Assembly: GCF_027498035.1 (NCBI RefSeq)
Contig: NZ_CP114978.1
Location: 2,480,001 to 2,544,000 of the forward strand
Reading direction: 5' to 3'
Length of the DNA stretch: 64,000 nt
Source of the DNA: Pseudoxanthomonas sp.
GTDB taxonomy: Bacteria; Pseudomonadota; Gammaproteobacteria; Xanthomonadales; Xanthomonadaceae
Translations under genes and position numbers: made by a program
The notes under the pieces: model-generated
What the model saw: only the letters and a program-made list of their open reading frames with translations
Told to the model about the DNA's origin: nothing
Database searches by the model: none
Shown: piece after piece, positions 35,037 through 44,259 of the stretch
How positions within the stretch are numbered: position 1 is the first letter of the stretch
How the letters are laid out: the number at the start of each line of letters is the position of its first letter

Positions 35037-36182
35037 TCAGCCAGCGGGTGACGACGTCGCCTTGCCCAGCGGCGCGCCACGCAGCCAACGCTGCTTGATC
35101 CAGCGCTCGGCCGGCAGCGTCCACGCCTGGGCGAAGGCCCAGGCCAGCACCCAGCACAGCGGCAGCAGCGCCAGATACCACCATGCGCCATGGCGCACGT
35201 CCGCGCCCAGCCGCCGGTACACCCCGACCAGCGCGAACACCACGAACATATGGGTCAGGTACAACTCGTAACTCAGCCGGCCGGCGCTGCGCAGCCAGCG
35301 CAATGTCCGCATCGGCGTGCGTGGCGGCATTGCGTGCAGGCCAGCGATCAGCAGCGCGGATGCACCGGTCAGGACCAGCATGTACCCGTTACCCAGCGAC
35401 GCCCACAGCTCGCGCCCGCACAGCAGCACCGCCAGCAGGCCGATCACGCCAGCCGCGCGACACCAGCGCGCGGTGGAAGCGGGCATCGCCCAGTGCTTCA
35501 CTGCCAATGCCGTCAGCACGCCGGCCGCAATCGCGGAGAAGCCAGGCAGATACGCCTTCTCCTGCCAGATCTCGTTGCCGTCCAGCGCCGCGCGCGTGAC
35601 CGGCAACGACACCGCCAGCAGCGACAGTGCGATCACCAGCCACGCCCGCCTGCGCAGCACCAGGCACAGCAGCGGGAAGACCAGGTAGAACACCTCCTCG
35701 ATCGACAGCGACCACAGCACGTCCCAGCCGCCGGGCAGCCAGCCGGTGCGGCCCTCGTACCAGTTGAGGGTGAAGCTCACCGCCGCTGCCAGCGCGCCCG
35801 GCAGCGATTGGTCGTCGCGTTCGATCACGTACTGCGCCACGCCCAGCAGGTGCATCGCCGACAACACCGCCAGCAGCAACGCCAGCGGCGGCACGATGCG
35901 GGCGACGCGGCGCAGGTAGAAGCGCCGCACGTCAATCCGCGCCAGCGATGGCGCCCGTTGCAGCGCATGCCAGGTGATCAGGAAGCCGGAGATCACGAAG
36001 AACACGAAGACCGCTTCGTAACCGTTGTAGCTCAACGCGCTCAACAGGCGGCGCGGCAGCCAGTCGGCCAGCGCGGTGTCGCGCAGCGGGATGCGCAGCG
36101 CCAGGTGGTGGATGAGCACCAACAGGATCGACACGCCACGCAGGGCGTCGATGCCGGCGTTGCGCTGCGACGTTTCGGTCAC
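35037..36182 (-). CDS. Acyltransferase 3 family membrane protein
   Basis: A 381-aa integral-membrane acyltransferase with about ten helices. The catalytic signature near the N-terminus is GIDALRGVSILLVLIHHLAL, and an R-x10-H-like arrangement follows. The block WYEGRTGWLPGGWDVLWSLSIEEVFYLVFPLL is typical of OafA/YrhL-type enzymes that O-acetylate surface polysaccharides or other cell-envelope molecules. No SGNH extension is present. The start codon is GTG at 36182, overlapping the stop of the upstream lytic transglycosylase gene (GTGA), which suggests co-translation and a possible cell-wall or polysaccharide role. Confidence 0.92.
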   Translation of the reverse strand: MTETSQRNAGIDALRGVSILLVLIHHLALRIPLRDTALADWLPRRLLSALSYNGYEAVFVFFVISGFLITWHALQRAPSLARIDVRRFYLRRVARIVPPLALLLAVLSAMHLLGVAQYVIERDDQSLPGALAAAVSFTLNWYEGRTGWLPGGWDVLWSLSIEEVFYLVFPLLCLVLRRRAWLVIALSLLAVSLPVTRAALDGNEIWQEKAYLPGFSAIAAGVLTALAVKHWAMPASTARWCRAAGVIGLLAVLLCGRELWASLGNGYMLVLTGASALLIAGLHAMPPRTPMRTLRWLRSAGRLSYELYLTHMFVVFALVGVYRRLGADVRHGAWWYLALLPLCWVLAWAFAQAWTLPAERWIKQRWLRGAPLGKATSSPAG

Positions 36183-37471
36183 GGCGCAGGCGCAGGCGTT
36201 GCGGGTGCGGCCGCAGGCGGCAACGCCACCGGTGGGCCCGCCGCACGCAAGGCGTCCAGGATCTTCTGGCCGGCGCGACCATCGGCCGGCAGCAGGCCCA
36301 GGCGTTGCTGTTCTTCGGCAATCGCGCGACGGGTCACCGCCCCCATCAAGCCATCGGGCGTGCCGATGGCATGGCCACGGGCCAGCAACAGTGTCTGCAG
36401 CTCCTTGCGCGCCGCGCGGTCCAGCGGTGGATCGTCGGTGGGCCAGCGCGCGACCAGCGGCCCGCCACCACGCAGGCGATCAGCTAGCAGCGCGATCGCC
36501 AGCGCATAGCTTTCGGCGGCGTTGTAGCTGTAGATCGCATCGAAATTTCGGAACACCACGAACGCCGGTCCGGCCACACCCGCCGGCAGCAGCACCGCGG
36601 CTGGCGTGTCGCTGGGATCGATCGCGCCACCGTCGATGCGGGTCACGCCGCGTGCCACCCACTCGCGCAGCGGACGCTTGGCCTTGCGACCGGCCAGCAA
36701 CGCATCGAAGCCCGCCGGCAGCTTCACCTCGTAGCCCCACGGCTGGCCGGGCTGCCAGCCGGCACGGTCCAGGTAATTGGCGGTGGAGGCCAGCGCGTCG
36801 GGCACGCTGTGGACCAGGTCGCGGCGGCCATCGCCGTCGCCATCCACTGCGATGCGCGCATAGGTGCTGGGCATGAACTGGGTCTGCCCGAACGCGCCGG
36901 CCCACGAGCCGGTCAGGCCATCGGTGGTCAGGTCGCCGGACTGCAGCAGCTTCAACGTGGCGATCAGTTCACCACGGAAGAACGCCTGCCGCCGTCCGAA
37001 GCAACTCAGCGTGGACAGCGACACCAGCAGCGGCCGCTTGCCCTGCACCCGGCCGTAGTCGCTTTCCACGCCCCATACCGCGGCCACGGTCGCCGCATCG
37101 ACACCGCTGGCCTGGGCGACCCTGGCGAAGGTATCGGCATGTTCAATGAGCAGTGCGCGGCCATCGGCGATGCGCGCGTCATCCACCAGCGGCGCCAGAT
37201 AGTCCCAGATCGGCGTGGAGAATTCGGGCTGGCTGTCCAGCAATGGCAGCACGCTCATGTCCGGCGTGATGCCGGCCAGGAAGCGGTCGAAGGCCTCGCC
37301 TGCCACGCCGCTGGTGGCGGCCAGGCCGCGCAGTTGCGCGCTGCAGGTGGCGAAGGCGCGCTGTTGTTCCGAGGTCGGCAGACCGGGGGCTGGGGACACC
37401 TGCTGGGCCTGGACGGACGAAGCCAGCAGCACCAACGCCAGCGGCAGGGAGCGTGCAACGATGGGAGGCAT
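36179..37471 (-). CDS. Lytic murein transglycosylase, MltB family
   Basis: A 430-aa periplasmic enzyme that cleaves peptidoglycan to 1,6-anhydro products. A signal peptide (ARSLPLALVLLASSVQA) is followed by the SLT-like domain with catalytic Glu in AAVWGVESDYGR and the downstream block AFGQTQFMPSTYARIA. A C-terminal peptidoglycan-binding module starts around residue 365 (RKELQTLLLARGHAIGTPDG), followed by a Pro/Ala tail. The cysteine expected for a lipoprotein is absent, so the enzyme is probably soluble. ATG 37471 is chosen because it directly precedes the signal peptide; the in-frame upstream region is low-complexity. It is coupled by overlap to the acyltransferase gene. Confidence 0.92.
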   Translation of the reverse strand: MPPIVARSLPLALVLLASSVQAQQVSPAPGLPTSEQQRAFATCSAQLRGLAATSGVAGEAFDRFLAGITPDMSVLPLLDSQPEFSTPIWDYLAPLVDDARIADGRALLIEHADTFARVAQASGVDAATVAAVWGVESDYGRVQGKRPLLVSLSTLSCFGRRQAFFRGELIATLKLLQSGDLTTDGLTGSWAGAFGQTQFMPSTYARIAVDGDGDGRRDLVHSVPDALASTANYLDRAGWQPGQPWGYEVKLPAGFDALLAGRKAKRPLREWVARGVTRIDGGAIDPSDTPAAVLLPAGVAGPAFVVFRNFDAIYSYNAAESYALAIALLADRLRGGGPLVARWPTDDPPLDRAARKELQTLLLARGHAIGTPDGLMGAVTRRAIAEEQQRLGLLPADGRAGQKILDALRAAGPPVALPPAAAPATPAPAP

Positions 37472-37644
37472 GGGCAATGCGCGGCGGGAAGGATCCTGGC
37501 GATTGTAGGCCGGGCCCCGGGCGGGTTCGCAGCGCCTCAAGGCCGCTGCTGTTTGCTGGTCGCGCCGAGCTTGTGGAAACCCCTGGGGACTCGGTTGCTC
37601 ATCGGCAGGATCGCCGCACAGGACCCAGCGGGGTGGACTCCGCG

Positions 37645-38256
37645 TTACGCGTGGTGGGCTCGACCGCGGCGCCACACCAGCAGGCGGTTGTTCGCCGGCA
37701 TCGCATGGTCCGCCTCCAACCGCAGGCCAATGCCGCGCGCCAATGCATCCACCGCCTCGAAGTCACGAATGCCGCTGGCCGGATCGCGCGCCTTCAGCCA
37801 TTGATCGAACTGCGCATTGCTGTCGCTGGTGAACGCGCCGCCGTCGTTGAACGGCCCGTACACCGCCAGCGTGCCGCCGTCGGCCAGCACGCCATCGACG
37901 CCAGCGAAAAACGCCTGCACCTGCGGCCAGCCCATGATGTGCAGGGTGTTGGCGCTGAAGACCGCGTCGAATCGCGCGGTCGGCCAGGGACCGGTCGCCA
38001 CATCCAGCGTCAACGGCAGTCGGGTATTCGGCAAGGCCGCCTCCTCCAGCCACTGCACGATGCCGGGCAGGTGCTCAGCCCGCTCGCTGGCCTGCCAGAC
38101 CAGCCACGGCATGGCCGCGGCGAAATGCACCGCGTGCTGGCCGGTGCCGCTGCCGATTTCCAGCACGCTGCGCGCAGCGCGCAACGCCACGGACAGCACG
38201 GCAAGAATCGGGTCGCGGTTGCGTTCGCAGGACGGCGCGAAAGGTTTGTCGTGCAT
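37645..38256 (-). CDS. SAM-dependent methyltransferase-like protein, DUF938
   Basis: A 203-aa class I methyltransferase fold. The SAM motif is SVLEIGSGTGQHAVHFA at about residues 30-46, with an acidic residue after the second strand (QASERAEHL). DUF938 features are the N-terminal PFAPSCERNRDPIL and GPFNDGGAFTSDSNAQFDQWL in the middle. The substrate is not known for the family. It lies directly after (10 bp from) the stop of the histidine-kinase gene on the same strand, probably by gene packing rather than function. Confidence 0.9.
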   Translation of the reverse strand: MHDKPFAPSCERNRDPILAVLSVALRAARSVLEIGSGTGQHAVHFAAAMPWLVWQASERAEHLPGIVQWLEEAALPNTRLPLTLDVATGPWPTARFDAVFSANTLHIMGWPQVQAFFAGVDGVLADGGTLAVYGPFNDGGAFTSDSNAQFDQWLKARDPASGIRDFEAVDALARGIGLRLEADHAMPANNRLLVWRRGRAHHA

Positions 38257-38266
38257 CGTCCAGGCG

Positions 38267-39770
38267 TCAGAGCGTGCCGGTGGCCAGGGCTTCGGCGACG
38301 GCCTCGAACACCTCGTCCAGTTCCAGCGGCTTGTCCAGCAGGTAGACCGGCAGGTCGCTGGGCAGCGCGGCCTGGTCGAACGGCCTGGCCGGGTCCTGCA
38401 ACAGGATCACCGGTCCGCGATAGCCACGCTGGACCAGCGCACGCATCAGCGTCAGCGCCGGCAGCAGCACCAGATCGCTGTCGATGACGAACAGGCCCGG
38501 CATGCCATCGACGGTCACCGCCCGTAGCGCATAGGCGCCATCGGGTGCGCGGGCGGGGGCGTAGCCGTGGCTTTCCAGGGCCGAGCACAACAACGTCTGC
38601 CGGGTGCTGTCGCCCATCCACCAGCAGGATCCGCTGGCCCTGGCCGGACGCGACGCGCCTGGACTGCGGCGCCGGGTCACTGGCCAGGGTCGGCAGGAAG
38701 ACCGAGAAGGTGGTGCCCGCCCCCGGCGTGCTGTCCACGTCGATCCGCCCCTGGTACTGCTCGACGATGCGCAGGCAGGACATCAGCCCCAGGCCGGTCC
38801 CGTCGGGCTTGGTGGTGAAGAACGGCGTGAACAGCTGCTTGCGGACCTTCTCGTCCATGCCGGTGCCCTGGTCGGACACGCGCATGCACACGGCACCGGG
38901 TGCGTCGTGCGCCGACACCGTCAGCGTGCCGCCGGCCGGCATGGCCTGGATGCCGTTGAGGCACAGGTTGATCAACACCTGCTGCAGCTCGACATAGTTG
39001 GCGTCGATCTCCATCGGGGCCAGCGGCGGCTGCAGCTGCAGCGTCACCTTGTCCGGCAGGCTGCCCTGTAGCAGCACCTGCACGGCCTGGAACAGTTCGC
39101 CCACCGACACCGGCTCGCGTGCCTTGCGCGCGCCGCGCACGAAGGACAGCATCGATTCGGCCATCTCGTGGCCGCGGCGGCCTGCCTCGGCGATCACCTC
39201 GCCCAGCTTGTGGATCTTGGGATCGTCGCTGTGGATGGCCAGCAGGTCCGGCACGATCAGCAGCGGTTGCAGGATGTTGCGCAGGTCGTGGCTCAGGCCG
39301 GCGGCCAGCATCGCCATCGAGTCCAACCGCTGCGAACGCAGCAGTTCCTTCTCCACGCGCTCGTGTTCGTACCTGCTGCGCGCTTCGCGGATCGCGCGCG
39401 CCGCCGCGGACGGCAGGCGCGCGGTCTTGTCCTTGAGGATGTAGTCGGCCGCGCCATCGCGCAGGGCCTGCACCGCGGTGTCCTCGCCCATGGTCCCGGA
39501 CACGAAGATGAAGGGCACCGGCGGTTCCAGCGCCCGCACCGCCCGGAGCGCGTCGTAGCCGGAAAACCCCGGCATGCTCAGGTCCGACAGGACCAGGTCC
39601 GGATCGAATTCCTGCAGGGCGCGCCGCAGCCCGGCTTCCGAATCCACCCGCTGGAACTCGGCCTCCAAGCCAGCCTCCAGCAGTTGTCCGGAGGTCAGTT
39701 CCGCGTCTTCGGACGAATCCTCCACCAGCAGGATGCGGACCGGGCCAATCGGGGTGGTACTCAACGGCAT
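38267..39770 (-). pseudogene. Hybrid signalling protein (receiver - histidine kinase - receiver), frameshifted
   Basis: A first receiver occupies residues 1-125 (ILLVEDSSEDAEL; phospho-acceptor Asp in LVLSDLSMPGFSGYD). A kinase core follows with H-box GLSHDLRNILQPL, N-box LINLCLNGIQAM, and G-boxes RVSDQGTGMD and GTGLGLMSCLRIVEQ. Then a second receiver begins at QRILLVDG. There the frame breaks: the sense continues as DSTRQTLLCSALESHGYAPA in the next frame and runs to the stop at 38267. Deleting one base in CCC at 38613-38615 (plus strand) repairs it to about 500 codons. Without repair the product has both first domains and 190 residues of nonsense running past into the methyltransferase gene. 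The second receiver lacks an obvious Asp in the usual context (LFVIDSDLVLL). Confidence 0.82.
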
Positions 39771-39776
39771 CTTCAG

Positions 39777-40217
39777 TCAGTCCTGGCCCGGCGCTTCGTT
39801 CAAGACCGCCCAGAACGTGCCCAGGGTCTTGACCGCGGTGAAGAACTGGTCGATGTCCACCGGCTTGACCACGTAGGCATTGGCGCCCAGGTCCCAGCTG
39901 CGGGCCAGGTCGCTCTCTTCGCGCGAGGACGACAGGATCACCACCGGCATGGTCTTGAGGCTCTCATCCTCGCGGATGCTGCGCAGCACTTCCATGCCGT
40001 CCATGCGCGGCATCTTGATGTCCAGCAGCAGCACCGCCGGCAGGCCTTCGGCGCGGTCGGCATAGGCGCCGCGGCGGTGCAGGTAGTCCATCGCCTCCAC
40101 GCCGTCCTCGACGTGCACGATGGGATTGACCAGGTTGGCTTCGCGCAGCGCGTCGATGGCCATCTCGGCGTCGGCGGTGCTGTCTTCGGCCAGCAGGATG
40201 GTGCGGATGGCACTCAT
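39777..40217 (-). CDS. Single-domain response regulator (Rcp1-like)
   Basis: A 146-aa stand-alone receiver without output domain. The acidic pocket is ILLAEDSTADAEMA, the phospho-acceptor Asp lies in VLLLDIKMPRMDGMEVL near residue 70, the switch Thr/Ser region is PVVILSSSREESDL, and the Lys is in ANAYVVKPVDIDQF. This wording is typical of Rcp1-type regulators that partner phytochrome-like or PAS histidine kinases. Its start overlaps the end of the upstream kinase gene (ATGA) and it ends 6 bp before the hybrid kinase gene, so the three form one operon with the upstream kinase as likely partner. Confidence 0.93.
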   Translation of the reverse strand: MSAIRTILLAEDSTADAEMAIDALREANLVNPIVHVEDGVEAMDYLHRRGAYADRAEGLPAVLLLDIKMPRMDGMEVLRSIREDESLKTMPVVILSSSREESDLARSWDLGANAYVVKPVDIDQFFTAVKTLGTFWAVLNEAPGQD

Positions 40218-42043
40218 GCAGTGAACTCCGGGGATGAAGGGGTGCGGGTGACCGGGACGTTGTCCTGGGAACCGGGGATGACGAAATGGAGCGTGGCGCC
40301 CTGCTCGGGCTGGGCTTCGGCCCAGACCCGGCCGCCATGGCGGGAGACCACCCGGCGCACGCTGGCCAGGCCGATGCCGGTGCCGGCGTATTCGCTGGCC
40401 TTGTGCAGGCGCTGGAACACGCCGAACAGTTTCCCGGCATAGGCCATGTCGAAACCGGCGCCGTTGTCCTTGACCCAGAAGTGGTGCCCGCCTTCGCCTT
40501 CCGGCGCGTGGCCCACCTGGATCCGCGCCACTTCGCGCTTGCTGCTGTACTTGACCGCGTTGCCCAGCAGGTTCTGCCAGACCTGGCGCAGCATGTTCTC
40601 GTCGCCTACCAGGATCGGCAGCGGCTGGATGTCCCAGTCCACGCGCAGCGGCAGGGCGTGTTCGTCGGCCCTGACGTTGGCATCGAGCATGGCGCGGGTT
40701 TCGTCCACCAGCGACTGCATGTCCACCGCCTGCAGGCGCAGCGCGCTGCGACCCAGGCGCGAATACACCAGCAGGTCGTCGATCAGCGAGGACATGCGCC
40801 GGGCCGAATCGCCGATCACCTGCAGGTAATGGCGGCTGCGCTCGTCGGCGGCATCGCCCAGGTGCCGGGCCAGCTTGTCGGAGAAGCCCGAGACGTGCCG
40901 CAACGGCGCGCGCAGGTCGTGCGACACCGAGTAGCTGAAGGCCTCCAGCTCGCGGTTGACGTCGGAGACCTGTTCGATCTTGCCTTCCAGCTGGCGGTTG
41001 AGGTCGATGATGCGCTGCTGGCTGACCTTCTGGGTGGTCACGTCGCTGATGGTCATCAGCACCGCTTCGTCGTCGCGGTCGGGCAGCGACATGCGACGGG
41101 CGTTGAGCAGCAGCACGCGCGACACGCCACCGGCGGTTTCCTGCTGCACTTCGTAGTCCCACAGCTCACGCCCGCGCGCGAAGACGTCGGTCAGGCGCTG
41201 GAGCACCACATCGTCGTTCCAGCCGTCGCTGACCTGGGCCAGGGTCAGATCGACCCCGGCTTCCCCTTCGAGCGCATACAGCTCGCCGAAGGCGGCGTTG
41301 TACATCAGCACGCGCTGGCCGCCATCCAGCAGCACGATCGGTTCGCGCACCGATTGCAGGATCGCCGATGAGCGCGCGGAACTGCGCGCGGCGCGGCTTT
41401 CGGCATGCAGGCGATGGGCGATCTGCCGGCCCAGCACCACAGTCACCACGGTCAGCAGCAGCAGCTGCACCAGCAGGCCACCCCAACCCACCCAGTTGGC
41501 CAGCCTGCGGGTCTTGTCCGACCCGGCGGTACGGCGGGTGGCGAACCGCTGCTCGGTGTCCTGCAGCGCGCGCATCAGCGGCACGATCGGATACTTGTCG
41601 ACCAGTTCGGACATCAGCGCACCGCGCTGCTCCGGGGGCGCATCCAGCAGCGCCTGGGCGATGGCCACGCGCTGCTCCAGGACTTCCTTCAGCTGGCCCA
41701 GCCGGACCTGCTGCTCCGGCGAATCCCGGGTGAGGACCATGACATTGGCCAGCATGGGCTGCAGGGTGTCACCGCCACGTTCGACCCGGGTGCGCAGGCG
41801 CGGTGCGGGCACGCCCAGGCTGACCAGGACGGCCGACTGCTCGATCTCGTCGATCTCCACGTTAAGCGCGCCCAGCTCGGTCTGGACCTGGCGTGTATGG
41901 GCCAGCAGGTCGGCCGCGACCAGGGTGTCGTCCTGCAGCGCCTGCCGCAGCACGGCGGGCGCGACCACGATCAACAACACCGCCACCCCGATCAAAGGCA
42001 GTCGCCAGCGCCCCCACTCCACGCGGGCCAATCGTTTCCGCAT
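40214..42043 (-). CDS. Membrane sensor histidine kinase with PAS domain
   Basis: A 609-aa kinase. It has an N-terminal membrane helix (residues about 16-33, PLIGVAVLLIVVAPAVL), a periplasmic sensory region of about 155 residues, a second helix (VGWGGLLVQLLLLTVVTVVLG), and a PAS domain (ILQSVREPIVLLDGGQRVLMYN). A coiled-coil leads to the H-box SYSVSHDLRAPLRHVSGFS and the ATPase domain (NLLGNAVKYSSKR; WVKDNGAGFDM; GTGIGLASVRRVV). The HDLRAPLRH form is that of phytochrome-type kinases, but no bilin-binding domain is present. It heads the operon followed by a single-domain receiver (4-bp overlap) and the hybrid kinase. No DNA-binding partner is encoded nearby. Confidence 0.92.
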   Translation of the reverse strand: MRKRLARVEWGRWRLPLIGVAVLLIVVAPAVLRQALQDDTLVAADLLAHTRQVQTELGALNVEIDEIEQSAVLVSLGVPAPRLRTRVERGGDTLQPMLANVMVLTRDSPEQQVRLGQLKEVLEQRVAIAQALLDAPPEQRGALMSELVDKYPIVPLMRALQDTEQRFATRRTAGSDKTRRLANWVGWGGLLVQLLLLTVVTVVLGRQIAHRLHAESRAARSSARSSAILQSVREPIVLLDGGQRVLMYNAAFGELYALEGEAGVDLTLAQVSDGWNDDVVLQRLTDVFARGRELWDYEVQQETAGGVSRVLLLNARRMSLPDRDDEAVLMTISDVTTQKVSQQRIIDLNRQLEGKIEQVSDVNRELEAFSYSVSHDLRAPLRHVSGFSDKLARHLGDAADERSRHYLQVIGDSARRMSSLIDDLLVYSRLGRSALRLQAVDMQSLVDETRAMLDANVRADEHALPLRVDWDIQPLPILVGDENMLRQVWQNLLGNAVKYSSKREVARIQVGHAPEGEGGHHFWVKDNGAGFDMAYAGKLFGVFQRLHKASEYAGTGIGLASVRRVVSRHGGRVWAEAQPEQGATLHFVIPGSQDNVPVTRTPSSPEFTA

Positions 42044-42315
42044 TCACACCCCGGCTCACATGGAAATCAACAACTGCGATATCGCATCCGAATTGTCACA
42101 AAAACACCAAACCGCCGCATCCGGAGCCTCTGCCCGTTCAGCGTTGGCGCATGTCCGCGTGACCCACGAACATGCATCCGAGGCCAGCAGCAGGGCCTTG
42201 CAGATGACGGCCATGGTCGCACGTCCGGCATCGGTACTGCCCGCGCACTCACTCCACCATGGACCGGCCTTGGCTAGGATGCGACGCTTCTCGTCCCTGA
42301 CCGCATCCCCTGCCC

Positions 42316-43929
42316 ATGATCCGACGCCAGTTCCTCAGCCGCGCCGCCGGCACGCTTGCCGCCCTTGGCCTGCCGCCAGGCCTGTTGCTGTCCCAGTCCG
42401 CCTTCGCTGCGGCCAGGACCGGCAAATCCAACCTGGTGTTTGGTCCGGCCGAGCCGTTCGACTACGCCAGCCTGAAGGGCCAGGCCCGCGCACTGGCAGC
42501 CAAGCCCTATCACGCCCACGGCGGTCCGCTGCCGGCCGCGCTGGACGGACTGAGCTGGGACCAGTACCAGGCCATCGGCTACCGCAGGGACCACGCGCTG
42601 TGGGCCGGACAGGACGACAAGTTCCTGGCCCAGTTCTTCCACATGGGCCTGTACTTCAAGAAACCGGTGACCATGCATGAAGTCGCCGACGGCCAGTCCC
42701 GCGAGATCAAGTACAACGCCGGCATGTTCGACTACGGCAAGAGCGGGCCGGGCAAGGCCCGGCTGCCCGACACGCTGGGCTTTGCCGGTTTTCGACTGAA
42801 CACCAAGGACGATCCCAGCCGCGATTTCGCCGCGTTCCTAGGCGCCAGCTATTTCCGCGCGGTCGGCAAGGAAGGCCAGTACGGCCAGTCCGCGCGCGGC
42901 CTGGCGATCGACACCGGTAGCGGCAGGCCGGAGGAATTCCCCGATTTCGTTGCCTACTACCTGGAAAAGCCCGACCCGGATTCGGACACGCTGGTGATCT
43001 ATGGCCTGCTGGATTCGCCCAGCGTGGCCGGCGCCTACCGCTTCGCGCTGACCCCGGGCGAGCCGCTGCTGATGGACATCGACTGCGCGCTGTATCCGCG
43101 CACCACCATCGACCGCATGGGCCTGGGCCCGTGCACCAGCATGTACCAGACCGGCGAGAACGACCGCCGCATGGCCTGGGACTGGCGCCCGGAGATCCAC
43201 GACACCGATGGCCTGGCGCTGCACACCGGCAGCGGCGAATGGATATGGCGGCCGCTGACCAATCCGCCGCAGCTGCGTTTCAACGCCTTCGCCGACAACA
43301 ACCCGAAAGGCTTCGGCCTGCTCCAGCGCGACCGCGACTTCGACCACTACCAGGACGATGGCGTGTTCTACGAGAAGCGCCCGTGCCTGTGGGTGGAACC
43401 CAAGGCCGGCTGGGGCGAGGGCTCGGTGCAGCTGATCGAGATCCCGACCATCGACGAGACCTTCGACAACATCGTCGCGTTCTGGAGCCCCAAGGACAAA
43501 CCCAAGGCCGGCGACGAGCTGCTCTACGGCTACAAGCTTTACTGGGGTTCGGCCGCGCCGATGGTGCCGACCCAGGCGGTCTGCGTGGCCACCCGCACCG
43601 GCCTGGGCGGGGTGGTCGGACAGAAGCGCAACCACTGGTCGCAGCGCTTCGCGGTGGATTTCACCGGTGGCAACCTCGCTGCGCTGGAAAAGGCCGACGC
43701 CAAGCTCGAGCCGGCGCTGCAGATCACCGGCGGCACGCTGGAAACCGTGTCCTGCCGGCCGCTACGCGAGCTCAAGGGCTTCCGGGTGATGTTCGACGTG
43801 GTCCCCGACAAGGACGACAGCAGCCAGATCGACCTGCGCCTGTACCTGAAGGACGCCACCGGCGCGCTCAGCGAAACCTGGCTCTACCAGTTCAGCCCAC
43901 CGCCGCTGGCCGAACGCAGGATCTACTGA
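42316..43929 (+). CDS. opgD: Glucans biosynthesis protein D
   Basis: A 537-aa periplasmic protein of the OpgG/OpgD family, which shapes the backbone of osmoregulated periplasmic glucans. The N-terminus MIRRQFLSRAAGTLAALGLP with a following hydrophobic stretch to SAFAA fits a twin-arginine signal, as known for OpgD. Family blocks include FFHMGLYFKKPVTMHEV, ASYFRAVGKEGQYGQSARGLAID, RPCLWVEPKAGWGEG and RNHWSQRFAVDF. There is no opgH or opgG beside it. A 272-bp divergent gap separates it from the kinase operon, and a hairpin follows at 43973-44020. Confidence 0.95.
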   Translation: MIRRQFLSRAAGTLAALGLPPGLLLSQSAFAAARTGKSNLVFGPAEPFDYASLKGQARALAAKPYHAHGGPLPAALDGLSWDQYQAIGYRRDHALWAGQDDKFLAQFFHMGLYFKKPVTMHEVADGQSREIKYNAGMFDYGKSGPGKARLPDTLGFAGFRLNTKDDPSRDFAAFLGASYFRAVGKEGQYGQSARGLAIDTGSGRPEEFPDFVAYYLEKPDPDSDTLVIYGLLDSPSVAGAYRFALTPGEPLLMDIDCALYPRTTIDRMGLGPCTSMYQTGENDRRMAWDWRPEIHDTDGLALHTGSGEWIWRPLTNPPQLRFNAFADNNPKGFGLLQRDRDFDHYQDDGVFYEKRPCLWVEPKAGWGEGSVQLIEIPTIDETFDNIVAFWSPKDKPKAGDELLYGYKLYWGSAAPMVPTQAVCVATRTGLGGVVGQKRNHWSQRFAVDFTGGNLAALEKADAKLEPALQITGGTLETVSCRPLRELKGFRVMFDVVPDKDDSSQIDLRLYLKDATGALSETWLYQFSPPPLAERRIY

Positions 43930-43972
43930 TCCGCCCGGGGGCGCAGACGCCCCGGCGACGTATTTGGCACGG

Positions 43973-44020
43973 GCAGAAGGCCCGGCGAATCGGAGGCGTC
44001 CGGTTGGCCGGGCCTTCTGC
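43973..44020 (+). terminator. Stem-loop after opgD
   Basis: A perfect 14-bp stem, GCAGAAGGCCCGGC (43973-43986) pairing with GCCGGGCCTTCTGC (44007-44020), has a 20-nt loop. It lacks a clear T-run, so it may be a weak terminator or an RNA 3' end stabiliser. The remainder of the 330-bp gap 43930-44259 shows a small GC hairpin at about 43937-43955 and no convincing gene. Confidence 0.5.
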
Positions 44021-44259
44021 GTTGAATCCCGGGTAACCGCCGAGTCGTGGTGCCTGCACGCCGCCCCCTTTCCGACTTCCGTCAGGACAGGGCGGATGTG
44101 CCGGGCAGCGCCGGCTAGCGGTTGCATCACGTGCGGTCGCGCGATTGCGACCGATGTTCCGAACCACGATGGTCCATCGCCCGCCTGGATGCGGCGATTC
44201 CCATTGGACGTCGGGCGCCACGTGCGTCAGGTACCCCCCAGCTTGACGAGGGATCTTCC

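Noticed and set aside
38010..38266. C-terminal extension of the hybrid kinase frame into the methyltransferase gene
   Set aside because: After the frameshift the frame encodes Arg/Ala/Pro-rich nonsense; the genuine second receiver continues in the next frame to 38267.
42070..42090. GCGATATCGC palindrome between the kinase operon and opgD as an operator
   Set aside because: A single short palindrome without a matching regulator or second copy is not enough to call a site.
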